A stretch of 64,000 nt of DNA from Limnephilus marmoratus (GCA_917880885.1 OU862916.1:54286831-54350830); one strand, 5' to 3'; positions 22,160 through 33,792 are shown, counted from the stretch's first letter. The notes: a model not told the origin generated them from the letters alone. Numbers and translations: made by a program.

Positions 22160-22790
22160 TTTCTTTTTTTTTTATTCTTCATTACACGCACCCGCTAAAC
22201 TGCCAAAGGAGTTTTTCAGCAGGTGTGGCACCAACAATGTGGCACTTAAGCAAACATATAACAAGAATCCACAATATAGAAAATAGATATACAGGGTGTC
22301 CGGGGGTAAAGTGCATTAACTTCGGGAGGTGATTCTACGTGATGGTAGGAGTAAAAAAGATTAACAACTTTTTCCGAAATTCCAACTTTATTTTCCATTC
22401 AAAAAGACGTACCTACTAAAATTCCTTAGTGTGAGGTACGATCTTACTTGCTGAGCGCCCGCCGCGCACGATTGTGGCAACATTGGCAATAAAGCTGGCG
22501 GCACACGCCGGTCTATTTTTATCTTTTTACCACAAAACAACCCCTAAAAGTTGGAATTTCGAAAAAAGTTATTTATATTTTTACTTATAATATCATGTAG
22601 AATCACCTCCCGAAGTCAAGGCTCTTTACCCCCGGACACCCTGTATAAGAAGAACATTTAAAGCAAATACAATACAAAGGCATAAAATACATAGACAAAT
22701 AGATATAACACAGGCAACATACTCATAGGCATATTTATACAAAAGATTACATGCGTACCATCAATTGATACTAATAGCGCTTAGAAACAA
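22160..22790. repeat. Dispersed repeat split by a MITE
   Basis: The segment around ACCCGCTAAACTGCCAAAGG and TTTTCAGCAGGTGTGG is echoed at about 29590-29770 (ACCCGCTAAGCTACTGAAAG, then TTGTCAGCAGGAG). The sequence is interrupted at a TA by the element at 22290-22645 and then continues as an A-rich tail. It may be a LINE 3' UTR, but no coding block is seen. Confidence 0.4.
22290..22645. mobile_element. TA-flanked TIR MITE, intact copy
   Basis: The two ends read TACAGGGTGTCCGGGGG inward and remain similar for about 90 bp (TTCGGGAGGTGATTCTAC, then CCGAAATTCCAAC), so the 356-bp element is largely a foldback. It is flanked by TA on both sides. TA duplication and CAGGGTG-type ends suggest Tc1/mariner. 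A shorter copy was the target of the gypsy-type insertion at 30200. Confidence 0.8.
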
Positions 22791-24408
22791 CAGCAATATA
22801 AAAAATCTTAATCTATTTACCATTTTTTCAGCCTTTTTTTTCAGATTCGCTTTTTCTTTGCGTCAGCATCTTATTAAAATAGTAGGTACAATTTAAGTGA
22901 ATGTTCGTTTTCCGTAGGTATTTATTTGTAATTTTTGGATTAGACATACCTTCTTTTCCACTAAATATTGTGTTGTGTGTATGATCTAATTTTTTTTAAT
23001 ATGTTGAATCTGACCATATTTTTTACAAGTATTATATTAAAATATGTTTTTTTTTTAAATAAATTAAAAAGGTAGATCTCATAGAAGTTAAGAGGCCGAT
23101 TTGGTTTAGTGTCCCGGCCTGTGTAGAGATAGTGTTGCTCAACCCTCGTCAATGAAACAAATTCTTTTTAAATGTTGGAAAATTTTAGAAATTTATTTAA
23201 AGTTATTGGCTAAAAAAATCAAAAGTAAACACACCAAGAAAGTTATAAATATTTAGCGTTGCTTCGATTTCCCTGTGTTTATAAAATCAGCTCCGTTTTT
23301 ATTTTCCAATTAAAGCTTTTAACCATTTTTGAATGGTATTATAAATAACTTGCTTTACACCCGGCTTTGCCCGATTTTAACGTGCCTTTTCAAAAAAATA
23401 TATTCTAATCTTGTATTAAGAGCTATCAACTGCTCCCAAATATCTTTTTTTTGCATTAGTTCCACAGAGGAGGCCCTAAAGCTGAAGTCACAAGGTTCAC
23501 TCGGATGAAGGTTTACTCGATGAAATGTTCCATTCTCGTTTCACCGAGTGTTCAGACGGTTCCTTTGAAGGAAGAGTTCACTCGACATTCTCGCTACAAA
23601 GTCGTCGAGAGTAGTCGCGGCCGCGTTGGAATTCATCCGGCGCTGACGGCTAAGTTCGGGAATATTTACGATTTCAATTGACATTTCCGATAACGTCGAA
23701 CTAAATTACAAGAAATTGGCGATTCTTGTAAACAGTAAATAAATTTCAGCACCATAAAATGAACATATGGTTAAATAATAACCTGAAAACTGATATCTAC
23801 CAGTATTTTTGCACCATGAAAATATTTTTATTCCAAAGTAGGCCTCGGCTTGCAATAAAATCCATGTAAATGGAATATTTGTTAACGTATCCAAAACTAA
23901 AAACTGTTTTGGAAAGGTGATGAAATATGCTTTCAAAATTTATTATTAGAAATAACCACGTAATTTTTTAAATAGAATAATTTTTAATGTAAACTTTTAA
24001 AAGTTTAAAAAATGGCTCTACTTGCTTTTATTCTAACTAAAATTACTGATAACAAAAAAATAAAATAAAAACACACACTTATTTTGTTAGACAAATAAAT
24101 TATAAACGTTTCTGTCACCTCACTTTTTGTCGTTTCATATAAAAATAATTCATAAATAATTCACAATGTTTCATAATTTTTTTTTCAAATTCGATCTGAA
24201 ACTTTGGTTCCATAGAAGTGAACATTCGTATTCTTTTGTGGTTAATTGTTATATTGAATATATAGAGCATTATTTTCTCTTTCCAATACCGTTTAGATCA
24301 TATTTTTCACTATGATAGTAAGGGAGAAACAACGATTTCTATGAGACGTGTAGGAGTTATTTCGAAAAGCGAACTAAACGGAGCATTTTATATAATCGTA
24401 TATAATTG
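22791..24408. other. AT-rich non-coding stretch
   Basis: No gene recognised. A G+C-richer island at about 23460-23690 contains several ACTCG words and a GCGGCCGC site, without an associated coding exon. Confidence 0.4.
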
Positions 24409-24566
24409 TATCATCCCCAATTGAAGTATTTTAATAGTCTAAAAGGAGTGTGAAAGGAAGCGTAGAGGAAGGTTGGGACGAACCTGGCCATTCAGATCTT
24501 GTAACTAAACACGGTTGTTACTAATTCAAATAACGTTTCGATTATGAACGGTGATCCTCCTTCAGT
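24409..24566 (-). mobile_element. SINE family A, diverged fragment
   Basis: It retains the order CATCCCCAATTG, GGAAGGTTGGGA, CCTGGCCATTCAGATC and AACGTTTCGATT of the SINE body in minus orientation with many substitutions. Head and tail are missing. Confidence 0.55.
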
Positions 24567-24744
24567 GCACACTTTATGATTCATAGATATTAAGTTTGAG
24601 TGACGGGTTTCCCTGATATGAACAGTCATGGCGTAAGTTATGTAGGTACATCAATTATTTGTCGCGCGTGCATCAGATACCAAACACCCTCCAACAATGA
24701 TAAGTCACGTGATTATTATATTTATTTATAACTATTTATACTAA

Positions 24745-25258
24745 TAAAGAAATTGTTTCTCCATGCGTGTCCTTTCCCATTCGTCCCGTTCATCTTCCGC
24801 CTCTCCTTCCCCTCCTGCGTCCCCTTCCCCTCATGCTTTTCCCTCCACCTTCCCCGTCTTCCCTCTCCCCTCTCCCGCTTCTCCCGTCCCGTGAACCCCG
24901 TCCCGCGTTCCCCTTCCCACTCCCACGCTCCGTACATTCGGTCCCGATACATTCAGTTTTCCAACAGCTCGCGTGCCACCTATTGCAATTTTTTATACAA
25001 ATTTCATAAATGCCAGAGCTTATCAGTATATGTAGTAACGCTCGCGGGTGTGCGCACAACAACTCGCCAAAGATTCACCACAATCGGATGAATAGTATAG
25101 GAAATATTTTCATGATGCCAGAGCTCACCACTATATATATAGAAATCATCGCGGGCGTGCGCACTACAACTCACCAAAGTTTCATCGCAATCGGATGAAT
25201 GGTTTAGGGACCGCGTAAGGGACAAACAAAGAAACATTCATTTTTATATCCATATTAA
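24745..25258 (+). repeat. Dispersed pyrimidine-rich repeat, copy 1
   Basis: A C/T-rich block of about 170 bp is followed by ACATTCAGTTTTCCAACAGC, TCGCGTGCCACCTATTGCAA and a tail with CACAATCGGATGAAT. The same order occurs at 46385-46875 and 62478-62915. A segment of about 120 bp (GCCAGAGCT ... CGGATGAAT) is tandemly duplicated here. Frames read through the C/T block are artefacts of composition. Confidence 0.65.
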
Positions 25259-25259
25259 G

Positions 25260-25590
25260 ATAGCTAGCTGACCCGGCCACGCGTTGCTATTGCTAATGAA
25301 ACACAGCGCCATCTACTGGATGGTTACCCAATCTTTATACAACGATAAATTAACTCACACCGCCATCTGTTAAATTGCATACAAATCAAATCCACACCGT
25401 CTACTTGCCAGCCCATTCGTCTGTTCTGGATTGGGACACCCTAATCACCTGGCGGTATCAAATATACTTTACGACATTTTCTCATCGACAGTATACCTGC
25501 CCAATATACATAAAAAAATCATTAAAATCGGTCGAGCCGTTTCGGAGGAGTGCGACCACAAACACCGTGACATGAGATTTTTGTATGTAT
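25260..25590 (+). repeat. Dispersed TAGCTGACCCGG repeat, copy 1
   Basis: It starts TAGCTGACCCGGCCACGCG, includes CAGCGCCATCT and ACACCCTAA, and ends with ATCGGTCGAGCCGTTTCGG. A diverged copy is at 55696-56165. The opening resembles that of the 62.5-kb copy of the pyrimidine-rich repeat, so the two may be variants of one superfamily. The class is not assigned. Confidence 0.6.
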
Positions 25591-26022
25591 TAAGAAGTTT
25601 ACTTTGAGGTATTAATATTTCGGTTTTGTAATCCTCGGCAATCTCATAGTTATTTTGAGTATTGCCTTACAATGAGTGGCGGAGACTTATATAATGATTA
25701 TAAGGTTGCCACAGAAGGCGCACGGAAGGCTGTATTGAGGTAGTACCAGTCTACGTGACGTACACGTATATTGTACTACCGTATCTTCAACTGTCGGCCA
25801 GCTGGTAGCAGTAGCTAGTCCATGGCCTACCTCACACTTTCGCAATCGTTTTGAACACCCGCCTAACTTTGATTTTACCAAGGTTATAAGTTATAAATGA
25901 CTGATTACGATGTTGTATTTTGAATAATTGTGTGTTTTTTATGTGTTTTTTGAACGCCCGTAGGAATTTTTCAAACATGATATAATCAGATACGTCTTAA
26001 GATTTCCACGGCTAAAAGCATT
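25591..26022. other. Non-coding stretch
   Basis: No gene is recognised here. It lies immediately outside the inverted hammerhead repeat and may be part of the same element. Confidence 0.4.
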
Positions 26023-26060
26023 TTCTTTGTTGGTTTTTGGGGTGTTATGCCGTGTTGCGC

Positions 26061-26115
26061 TACCTCTTTCTTTAGCCAACGTTTCGGACATCGTTGCAGT
26101 GTCATCATCCGGTAG
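26061..26115 (-). ncRNA. Decayed hammerhead motif on the inverted arm
   Basis: On the minus strand the CUGANGA box reads CGGATGA (26105-26111), with the invariant U replaced by G. Stem II has lost one G. The GTCCGAAACGTTGG part is intact. The copy should be inactive. Confidence 0.6.
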
Positions 26116-26168
26116 ATCTGCCCTGATGATGGACACTGCAACGATGTCCGAAACGTTGGCTAAAGAAG
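26116..26168 (+). ncRNA. Hammerhead ribozyme-like motif 1 (type I)
   Basis: The conserved core is complete: CTGATGA at 26123-26129, stem II GGAC paired with GTCC around an 11-nt loop, GAAA at 26150-26153, and an ACGT stem III leading to a GTT cleavage triplet. Stem I forms from TCT and GCC before the core with GGC and AGA after the cleavage site, with a TAA bulge. A hammerhead RNA cuts its own backbone after the GUH triplet. Oddities are one extra U between the CUGAUGA box and stem II, and a two-pair stem III without loop, which would favour folding as a dimer. A second copy lies 218 bp downstream. Activity is inferred from structure. Confidence 0.7.
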
Positions 26169-26334
26169 GAGGTAGCGCAACACGGCATAACACCCCAAAA
26201 ACAAATAACAAAAATGATGTAATCAAACTTTACATAAAGCAGATATATAATATACAAATATCAGTACAATAAATATTTATCCTGTTACAAACATAATACA
26301 GATCAGATACGATTTTACGACACACATCTGCACA

Positions 26335-26386
26335 TCTGCCCTGATGATGGACACTGCAACGCTGTCCGAAACGTTGGCTAAAGAAG
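26335..26386 (+). ncRNA. Hammerhead ribozyme-like motif 2 (type I), direct repeat of motif 1
   Basis: CTGATGA lies at 26341-26347, exactly 218 bp from the first copy, with the same stem I strands (ATCTGCC and GGCTAAAGA), GGAC/GTCC stem II and GAAACGTT. The only change inside the ribozyme is one base in loop II. The following GGTAGCGCAACACGG block is also repeated. Two ribozymes in direct repeat would release a unit of about 218 nt from a longer transcript, as in retrozymes and the terminal repeats of Penelope-like elements. Confidence 0.7.
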
Positions 26387-26467
26387 GAGGTAGCGCAACA
26401 CGGCATAATACCCCAAAAACTAATAACAAAAATAATACAGATCAGTTATTTTCACCCTTATTATTTT

Positions 26468-26912
26468 TGCTCTGATGTAGGACTGAGAGCCTGTGAGACT
26501 ATGGCATCCCCTAATGGGTTATGTTGTGAGGCTGAAGGTAAGAGGCCATCCATAAATTTTTTCATTTTTTACCCCCCCCCCCCCCCCCCGTCGCTGTCAC
26601 ACATTGTCACATTTATGAGACCCCCTCCTTCCTAGTGTGACGTTACATATTTTGTAATTTTACATCTAAAAATAAATTTTCGTTTACATTTAATTTTTGC
26701 GTTTTAATCATTTAGATTTTTACATGTGATGTCACAGAGCTGATGACCCCCCCATACCCCTTGTCACACAAAGCCACACTTCTCTACTCCCTTCCCCCCC
26801 CCCCCCCTTTAATTTACGGATGGCCCCTAATAGAGAGGAGAAGGAGATGGGAGAGAGGAAGGTGGGGTTGGAACCTGGCTCTTCAGACCTAATCACCAAA
26901 CACGGCTCAAGC
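26468..26912 (-). mobile_element. SINE family A copy interrupted by a MITE
   Basis: The SINE body (GAGACTATGGCATCCCC, TTATGTTGTGAGGCTGAAGG; then GGAACCTGGCTCTTCAGA) is broken after GGTA by the 286-bp element at 26542-26827 and resumes with the expected sequence. The head side fades out near 26912. Confidence 0.7.
26542..26827. mobile_element. TAA-flanked MITE with C tracts (PIF/Harbinger-like)
   Basis: The ends are GAGGCCATCCATAAATT and, on the minus strand, GGGGCCATCCGTAAATT. TAA flanks both sides (26539-26541 and 26828-26830). Because the target is a known SINE, the insertion boundaries are well defined. The interior has a 19-C run and another long C run, plus inverted GTGTGAC and GTCACAC words, and no coding frame. 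TAA duplication points to PIF/Harbinger. Confidence 0.75.
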
Positions 26913-29900
26913 AAAATAAAATTCATGTACATTTTTCCCTCCAAATAATATCAGAAATCAGGAAAAAAATCTCAGATAATTTTAGATCTGATACCTATTT
27001 AATTTTTTTTAAACGTTTCTTTTAATATTTTACGACAACTAAAGGGCTAAAATAACTTTTGGAACTGGTTCTATGCTCCGACGCATTTTTAACCCCTTAG
27101 CAACCAGTTTTTTCTCTCTTGACTTTTTTGACCTAAATCATTCCAACTTCCAACTCGATTTACGCGAAAGCGAGGCTCAAATTAAAAAAAAAAATATCAC
27201 AAAAATACATACATTCCAGCTTGTTCTACGATATTTTTGATATCACAAAATTCCTACTTAGCTACTTACGGGAAACAGGGGTTAACCTATAAACATCTGC
27301 GAATTTTCCTATGTAGGCATACATTAATTTCGTGAGCAGTTTTTCTTCCAATCTAGATCTCGACCCCTACCCCTTGGTGAGATATATTTGAGCCACTTCG
27401 TATATTCTTTTCAAGTAACATGAGATCCCCCCCCCCCCTTTTGAGCTCACGTAATTAATAATGCCGCCTGTAGTTTATTTATTAACGTCTAAAGAAATCC
27501 CAATATTATAATACGATAAAGTTCCATAATTTTTTTTAATAATGCTGATCTATAATAATGTAATAGTACTGGTAATAATCTAATTGTTCTGGTTTAGGTC
27601 TGCAGTGTTCTTCTTCCCAAACGATGCAAGTATATCTGAATAAACTACAAACATCAGACTATATACAACTTTTGACGTTCAAATTTAAAACGTAATATTA
27701 TCTTAGCCTCTTGCTTTTGATATGTTTGGTGGGTTGGTTGTTGTTGAGAATCTATTATCAGTTTTAAAGTGATTGTCGGTCAATCGATAGACTTTTTTTA
27801 TTATTATTTAATACCTTTGTTATTAATACATATTTCATAACGTACCGTAATATAGATTATATTTAATGCATTGATTATTTGTTATCTATTCTACATCGCA
27901 ATACATAAATAAACAAGGTCCCTTCAACGGGGACAAGTCTGATTAAATCCCACACTAAGTTATAAATAATCTATTTCATGAACCGCCCGTAAACAACATG
28001 TATATAATATGGCTCTTTGCACGGCGCCATGACGTAGGTCGAAGGTCGGGGAATATGACATTGACATACAAAACCCCGCGAAAAATTCCTGGAATGGGGG
28101 AGCTCGAGGGCTAAATGGGTGAGCGGTTGGGGAGTGTATTTGTATGTGGTGCTCACGCCCTGCCTAACAGGCGTTATTTTTTTTCCTCTGGCAACACTCC
28201 GCACTTTCAACGTTACTTAGAATTATTTTAAAGTACCCGTATGCTATTTAGTTTTGGTTTATTGCCTCTTTGCTCTGTCGGTTTATTTGCCGAAGCGCAT
28301 TTTATCACCTCCACGGTTATGATATTGCTTGTTTCTGAGTTATGTTTTCATGCGTAAGTGAATTATATCCGTGTTGCTGTGCCATTAATGCTTTTGCAAG
28401 ATGATTTTCAAAGGACAATAGGCGCCGTTTAATGTGTTCGCTGATTAATAGAGTTAGCGGCTTAATCTGTTCAGCTTGCGTTTCCATGGGACGGAACGAA
28501 TAACGGAATTGTTGGGCAATAGGCCATATTCTACGAGCACCCGCTTGTTGTTATGCGAGAAAAAATCGTCAAATATTGGTATCCGCGATGCCGATATTTT
28601 CCATATCCATTGTGCCGTAAATACCAACAAATGTCATTGATTTATTTAGGAAATTAGAGGACTTTAAAAAAGAATAATAAAGTAAATGATAAATTTTCCA
28701 TTTTTAGTGTTATGAAACAAATCACGTGACCATGATGCGAAGACAAATACCACCTATGGTCAGAAATTATCATAATCTTATCCAAATTTTATAAAAAAGA
28801 CAAATTTATTCTCCATCCAAAGAAAATCTACAATATCGTCTTCTCAACCTTAAAACAGTTAATATTTTTTACAGATATGGGGAGTTAGATTATTTGGTAT
28901 AATGTTTGTTTTTTAGATTATTTCTTCAACACTAACAGAATATTTTTTTAAACATCCTAATTAACACCTAGCGATGTTGCAATATCCTTTGCACCTCTAA
29001 AGCAGGTAATATTATTATTCAGTTTCTTTGATATGATGTTTTCTCCTATAATAGAGTAATAAATCTATTCTGTATTTAAAGTCTAATAAATAATAACACC
29101 TAACAAAGGCGCAATATTAAATCCCGCCTTTAATCTTTGGTTTGTCAATAATTATAGCCGGAGGAGACTGGGAGTAACAGGAAGACTGGACTTGTGTTCC
29201 GTTCCGAGAACCGCTAATGACCTCGGCGATTAACTCCTTGTCTATTCTTGCTTCATAGTCCGGGGTTCAATTAACTCTTTTGTTTTCCTTCTCAGTTCCG
29301 CTGACCTAATAAGGTCCCGCCGGGAATCTCTTTCTCCACCGAAACGTATTTATCTCTAGCTATGCCTAACCTACATAATATAAAGTTATCTGGGTATACA
29401 TAGATTTTGTCCTACGTGACAATTTGCCTACGTGACAAATCTTTTTTTAGATTTATCTTCTTGTATTAGATCCGTTTATACTTATTTGAAACTTGGGTAA
29501 TAGCTGTTTTGCCTTTTTGACATTGCTCTCGCAAGGTGAAACTGCTAGATGTGAACATTTGCGAAGTTCAAGCGCACTCGTATTTTTTTCCTTTTTTTTA
29601 AATTATTGTATAAAAGTTTCATACAATGGGAATTTATACCCGCTAAGCTACTGAAAGTAGCTTGTCAGCAGGAGATAAGTTAAAACAATACATGAAATAA
29701 TCCTAAACGCATATGCGTGGCAACAACATATACGTATAACAGCATATTAACTATAAACACACTAAACATTGTGATATGTAATATTGATAATAATACAGAG
29801 ACAGAATTTTATGGTGAAAAAATGTGGTGAAAACTTGATTTCAATATACTTAAACTGCAATTATATTCTTTCTGGTGGTAGGCGTATTTGTATTAGCCAA

Positions 29901-30129
29901 ATATATTGGTTTGAGACCATTTCCTCTTTAAAAGTGTAACAAAAATATTAGTAGAATAATCGTATTAAATATAGAGGCAAAGTTTTCTCTGGCTTGCCAT
30001 GATGTAAAATCATGTATGGTTTCATAGTGCTTTCACACAAACGACGTATTGAATTCCGTAAGTCTAAACTTAAACAGTAGGTCGCGCTTTACAAACGGGG
30101 TCCCTGCAAAGCGTCGGACGACAAATAAA
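26913..30129. other. AT-rich non-coding stretch
   Basis: No gene is recognised. An 11-C run lies near 27429. Around 28020-28140 the sequence is G+C richer with two AGGTCG half-sites. At 29590-29770 a copy of the repeat seen at 22160-22790 occurs. Confidence 0.4.
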
Positions 30130-30199
30130 TACAGGGTGTCCGGGGGTAAAGTGCATTAACTTCGGGAGGTTATTCTACATGATAGTACAAGTAAAAAAG
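30130..30199. mobile_element. TIR MITE, left part of a copy split by the gypsy-type element
   Basis: It begins TACAGGGTGTCCGGGGG and follows the left arm of the MITE at 22290 for 70 bp. The right part is at 39780-39833. The last four bases, AAAG, are the target-site duplication of the LTR element. Confidence 0.8.
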
Positions 30200-31496
30200 T
30201 GTTATGATGTGGATGCATCATTACATATAAATTACTTTAATTTATTACTCGGATAGGCAGGTACCTTTATTTGAAGGATGGTAATAGTTTATTCGAGATA
30301 CTCGGCAGGTTGGCAGACTGAGCGGAAACGGGTTTTGTTTTTGAAACGGCACTCTGGACGAGAGAGAACACGGGAGGACGCCGTGTTTTTCTCGGGCACA
30401 GTCACCTAGCGATTTAAGTTTTATAATGTAAAATATACCGGAACAATACGACTCCGCGTTGCAAAGAGATCCGTACCTTATGTGTAAATAACGGGATTAA
30501 CCTAAAGATCCGAATTGTTCGGCCCGGAATTAACGAAGTTTTCGGTTCATCAATGGCCGTCGGCGCCTCGTGCGACGAGAATAAGTAATGCCGTTTATCT
30601 AGCTGATCTGGCGACTGGGAAAGTGCAATTGGCGAACATGGACTCCCGCTACACCTCGCAAGCCACGGCGAAGTTTATTTAATTAGTGTTCGGAGTTTTA
30701 ACTTTAACATCCGCCGCCTACTGAGGCGTTCATATAAAAACCCGCGTACTTGATTTTGATACGCAGAACAGACCGTTCCGGTTCACCGCAACCCCGGATT
30801 CGTCGCCGACTCCGTCTGTCAACAAATCCCGTAGGCATCCATCTATTTGGGCTTGATGGCCTCGTAGGACGGGCATCATACTGCTGGCCAGGCTGGCGCA
30901 ATACACCGGATCATTTCTCATCGTCCTGATGCTCCCAGGGGGGTTTGGCATCGCGACCTCAGCAGGATCACATCAGGACCACCTCTTGGATGCTGGACGA
31001 AGCACCAAGCTCCACTACGTGCATCATGCCTGCCCGCAGGCACTTAATCCGAATTAGCTAGTTTTCAAGGTCATGGTCGCAATACAGGGGTGAGTTTTCA
31101 GTAGTGTATTTTTTTCCCTTGTAAAATTGGTTTATAATACCGTATTGTTTTAAATGTTCGATATTGTAAATATAGAAAATATTGATTCAAATCTCTTTGT
31201 TATTTCATATCGATACACTGTAGTTCCTAATGATGAGTAAAGAAGTGATTGTCATAGTGCCCACGCTCCCTGGGAAGAATTAAATGCTCTCCGTCGTTCT
31301 AGGAAGAAGGCGTAGTGAATTCAACTGTGGACATATTCTGTCTTGAACAGGATTTGGCGCTCTATTAATAGAAAAGTACGCAGTGGTATTCATCCCGTCT
31401 TCTTCCCTCTCAGCTAGCCACATCATATGGCTCCTTACGCCATTTTGCACGTAATAATTGCCGTTTCAACGTGAATTATAAGATATTCACATAACA
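30200..31496 (+). repeat. 5' LTR
   Basis: It runs TGTTATGATG ... CACATAACA and is the same length as the 3' LTR. A TATAAAAA box at 30733-30740 is the likely promoter, placing the start of the RNA a little downstream. Minus-strand frames inside it (30704-30951) recur unchanged in the 3' LTR only because the LTRs are copies. Confidence 0.95.
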
Positions 31497-32616
31497 TTTG
31501 ACGCCTTTAACGTGGGTTGCTCGTATAAAGACACATTCTTTACTCACAATTATATTCATCAAATCGATCAACTAAAATCTCGTTTTACAACTTGCTATTT
31601 TATCACAGAGATTTAAAACAGTATGATACTGTAATTTCATAATAATATTCATTAATTTAATGGTGCAATGGTGTCTCGTTATAATTCAAATACAACAATG
31701 TCCTTTGCAATACGGAGTGTTGCAATTTACGTATAATTATGTCATGTATTTTGGTGTTTCTCGTGCTCAGTAGACATGTAATACAGGTTATGTTTTAAAT
31801 GTCAATACGTCAACTTAACCTCAATATTTGAAATATTATTTTCATAGAAGCGTCGGGTATCACCATAGACAATATTTCTTCTATGATAAAAGAAAATTAC
31901 ATATGTTTATTTAAAAAAAAAAAATAGTTATTGTCTATGCTTCAAAATAGAGGCAATTTAAAAGGTAAACATCGTAAGTGTCAATTGCTGTTTATTTCAG
32001 ACAAGCGAATGTCAATAGTGACAGATGGGTTTACATCAAACTAGAATTCTTGTTATGAATTTAAGTGAATTAGTTAGAATTATTAATTATTTAACAAGTG
32101 TAGTATAATGAAGGGATTGTTATTTAATGAGATTAAATTTATAATTTATTCCTTAAAACATCATCATACATAAAGGATGGTCATAATTAATCAACAACAT
32201 TCAAATTCAAACAATAATACATCGATTATTGAGAGTGGTGGAATAGTTTGACATATTTAACTAAATTGTTGGAATATTTTTCTTTTATTGAAAAAATATT
32301 TTTTTTTGGATTATTCTTTTTTGAAATTATGCTTGGAATTTCGGTGGTAAATTCAGTAAAATACCTACGCCAGAATTACTTTGGATGTCAAGGTTGCCAC
32401 AAAATACAGGGTTGCTAAAAAAAAAAAAAAAAAAAAATTTTTTTTTTTTTTTTTTTTTTTCCATTCTTTCATTATTTAAAATTTTTTCTTTTTTTGGTTT
32501 GTTCTACTTATCATCAACAATCTATATTATACGTCAACAAAAATAACATCAACAATAATTATTAACATTAACAACAACTTTTCATTATTTTATTATTTTA
32601 TCCAATTGTTTTAACA
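31497..32616 (+). other. Retrotransposon leader with A/T palindrome
   Basis: This 1.1-kb untranslated leader lies between the 5' LTR and gag. It holds a run of 21 A directly followed by 23 T (32417-32460), a long potential hairpin. No frame is recognised. Confidence 0.7.
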
Positions 32617-33792
32617 ATGTCAACTCCTATCCCAAACATCAACAACGCCTCTAAAGAGGATCTCATAAAAGAATTATCAAGTCGTTCTCTTGAACCGGCA
32701 CCCACCTCTCACGCGTTGCGCTCGCAGGCGCGTGCATTTAATAAGGCACTTAAGATGCCAACAATATCAGAAACAGATATGGATTCTTCAGATTCGGATT
32801 CTGAGAACCAGACCGTTGACAACCCTACAATAATTAAACACACAAAAATTATTTATAGAGAATCACCCACCATCAATGTGGAAAATTGGAAGATAAAATT
32901 TGATGGAAAATCGAGCATAAGAGAATTTCTCTTGTTGATTGAAGAAAAATGTAGGACGAAAAATTTTAGTCAGGATAATTTAGTTCGCGTTTTTCCTGAT
33001 CTGTTAGATGGACTAGCACTACTTTGGTTCAGGTCAATATATCATCCGGACTTGAAATGGGACGAGCTGTCTAAACTTTTGATCAATCAATTTGAGGCAA
33101 ATGACCTACAAACGGACTTAAAAGTAAAACTTTTCAACATGACGCAACCAAAAGGTATGTCAGTCCTTGAGTTTTCACTTAGAATGAAATCTCTAAATAA
33201 CATGCTAGAAGCTAAACTTCCTGAGCAGGAACTTTTGCGGCTTGCCAAAAAGGCTTTGCTTCCAATGTACACTAACTTATTAGTTTCTAGAGATATTTTT
33301 ACATTCGAACAGTTAACAACTTACGCAGGAAACTTAGAGTCTTATGCGACACCACCGGAGGAATTTGCTACTTCTTCTTCTTCTTTTTCAAACAAATTTG
33401 AAAAAAGCAATAACTATACTACTAATAAAGAAGAGAGATTTGGGCCTACCAATAAAACTTTGTCAAACAATAATACCGGTACTTATAAACGTACAGGGTT
33501 TTCTTATAATAATTATAAACAATCTTCTAATGGCAATAGTTATAGTCATGCTGGGCGTAACTACAGTAACACCAATGCGGGTTACAACAATAACAAACCT
33601 CCGTCTTCTTTCAATGGAAATAGTCTAAATACCGAAGGAACTTCTAGAACCATTGTTAGGAATCAATTTTGTCTTTATTGTAAGAAACCGGGACATGTTG
33701 TAGCGGACTGTAAAAGAAAAGCCGCAGCGGGAAATAATCCAAAAGTGGGAGCGGTTAAAGGAAGAATTAATAATAACAAGTCGGAAAACTAG
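32617..33792 (+). CDS. gag: Gag polyprotein of the gypsy-type element
   Basis: Gag forms the particle that packages the element RNA. The 391-residue product starts at an ATG with a favourable context (AACAATGTC). Residues of about 85-160 form a helical capsid-like region typical of retrotransposon Gag (FDGKSSIREFL, LLDGLALLWFRS). An Asn/Ser-rich linker follows (residues of about 240-345). A CCHC zinc knuckle, C352, C355, H360 and C365 (C-X2-C-X4-H-X4-C), is followed by basic residues, as in nucleocapsid. It ends at TAG 33790-33792, overlapping the pol frame by 16 nt. The frame is intact. Confidence 0.93.
   Translation: MSTPIPNINNASKEDLIKELSSRSLEPAPTSHALRSQARAFNKALKMPTISETDMDSSDSDSENQTVDNPTIIKHTKIIYRESPTINVENWKIKFDGKSSIREFLLLIEEKCRTKNFSQDNLVRVFPDLLDGLALLWFRSIYHPDLKWDELSKLLINQFEANDLQTDLKVKLFNMTQPKGMSVLEFSLRMKSLNNMLEAKLPEQELLRLAKKALLPMYTNLLVSRDIFTFEQLTTYAGNLESYATPPEEFATSSSSFSNKFEKSNNYTTNKEERFGPTNKTLSNNNTGTYKRTGFSYNNYKQSSNGNSYSHAGRNYSNTNAGYNNNKPPSSFNGNSLNTEGTSRTIVRNQFCLYCKKPGHVVADCKRKAAAGNNPKVGAVKGRINNNKSEN

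Larger units (their letters stand above)
26024..26210. repeat. Inverted repeat carrying hammerhead motifs
   Basis: The left arm (26024-26109) and right arm (about 26124-26210) are inverted copies with few differences, separated by the 14-nt CCGGTAGATCTGCC. Each arm contains the GTCCGAAACGTTGGC hammerhead segment and the GGTAGCGCAACACGG downstream block. Inverted partial copies are common in Penelope-like insertions. Confidence 0.8.

Noticed and set aside
24722..25091. Frames rich in Arg/Gly/Glu or Pro/Ser on both strands
   Set aside because: They are produced by the C/T-rich block of a dispersed repeat that recurs at 46.4 and 62.5 kb.
26024..26210. Simple rho-type or gene terminator hairpin
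   Set aside because: The inverted repeat is long, carries ribozyme cores and is repeated elsewhere, so a mobile-element origin fits better.
30704..30951. Minus-strand frames repeated exactly at 38987-39234
   Set aside because: They lie inside the two LTRs and are identical only because the LTRs are copies; no protein features.
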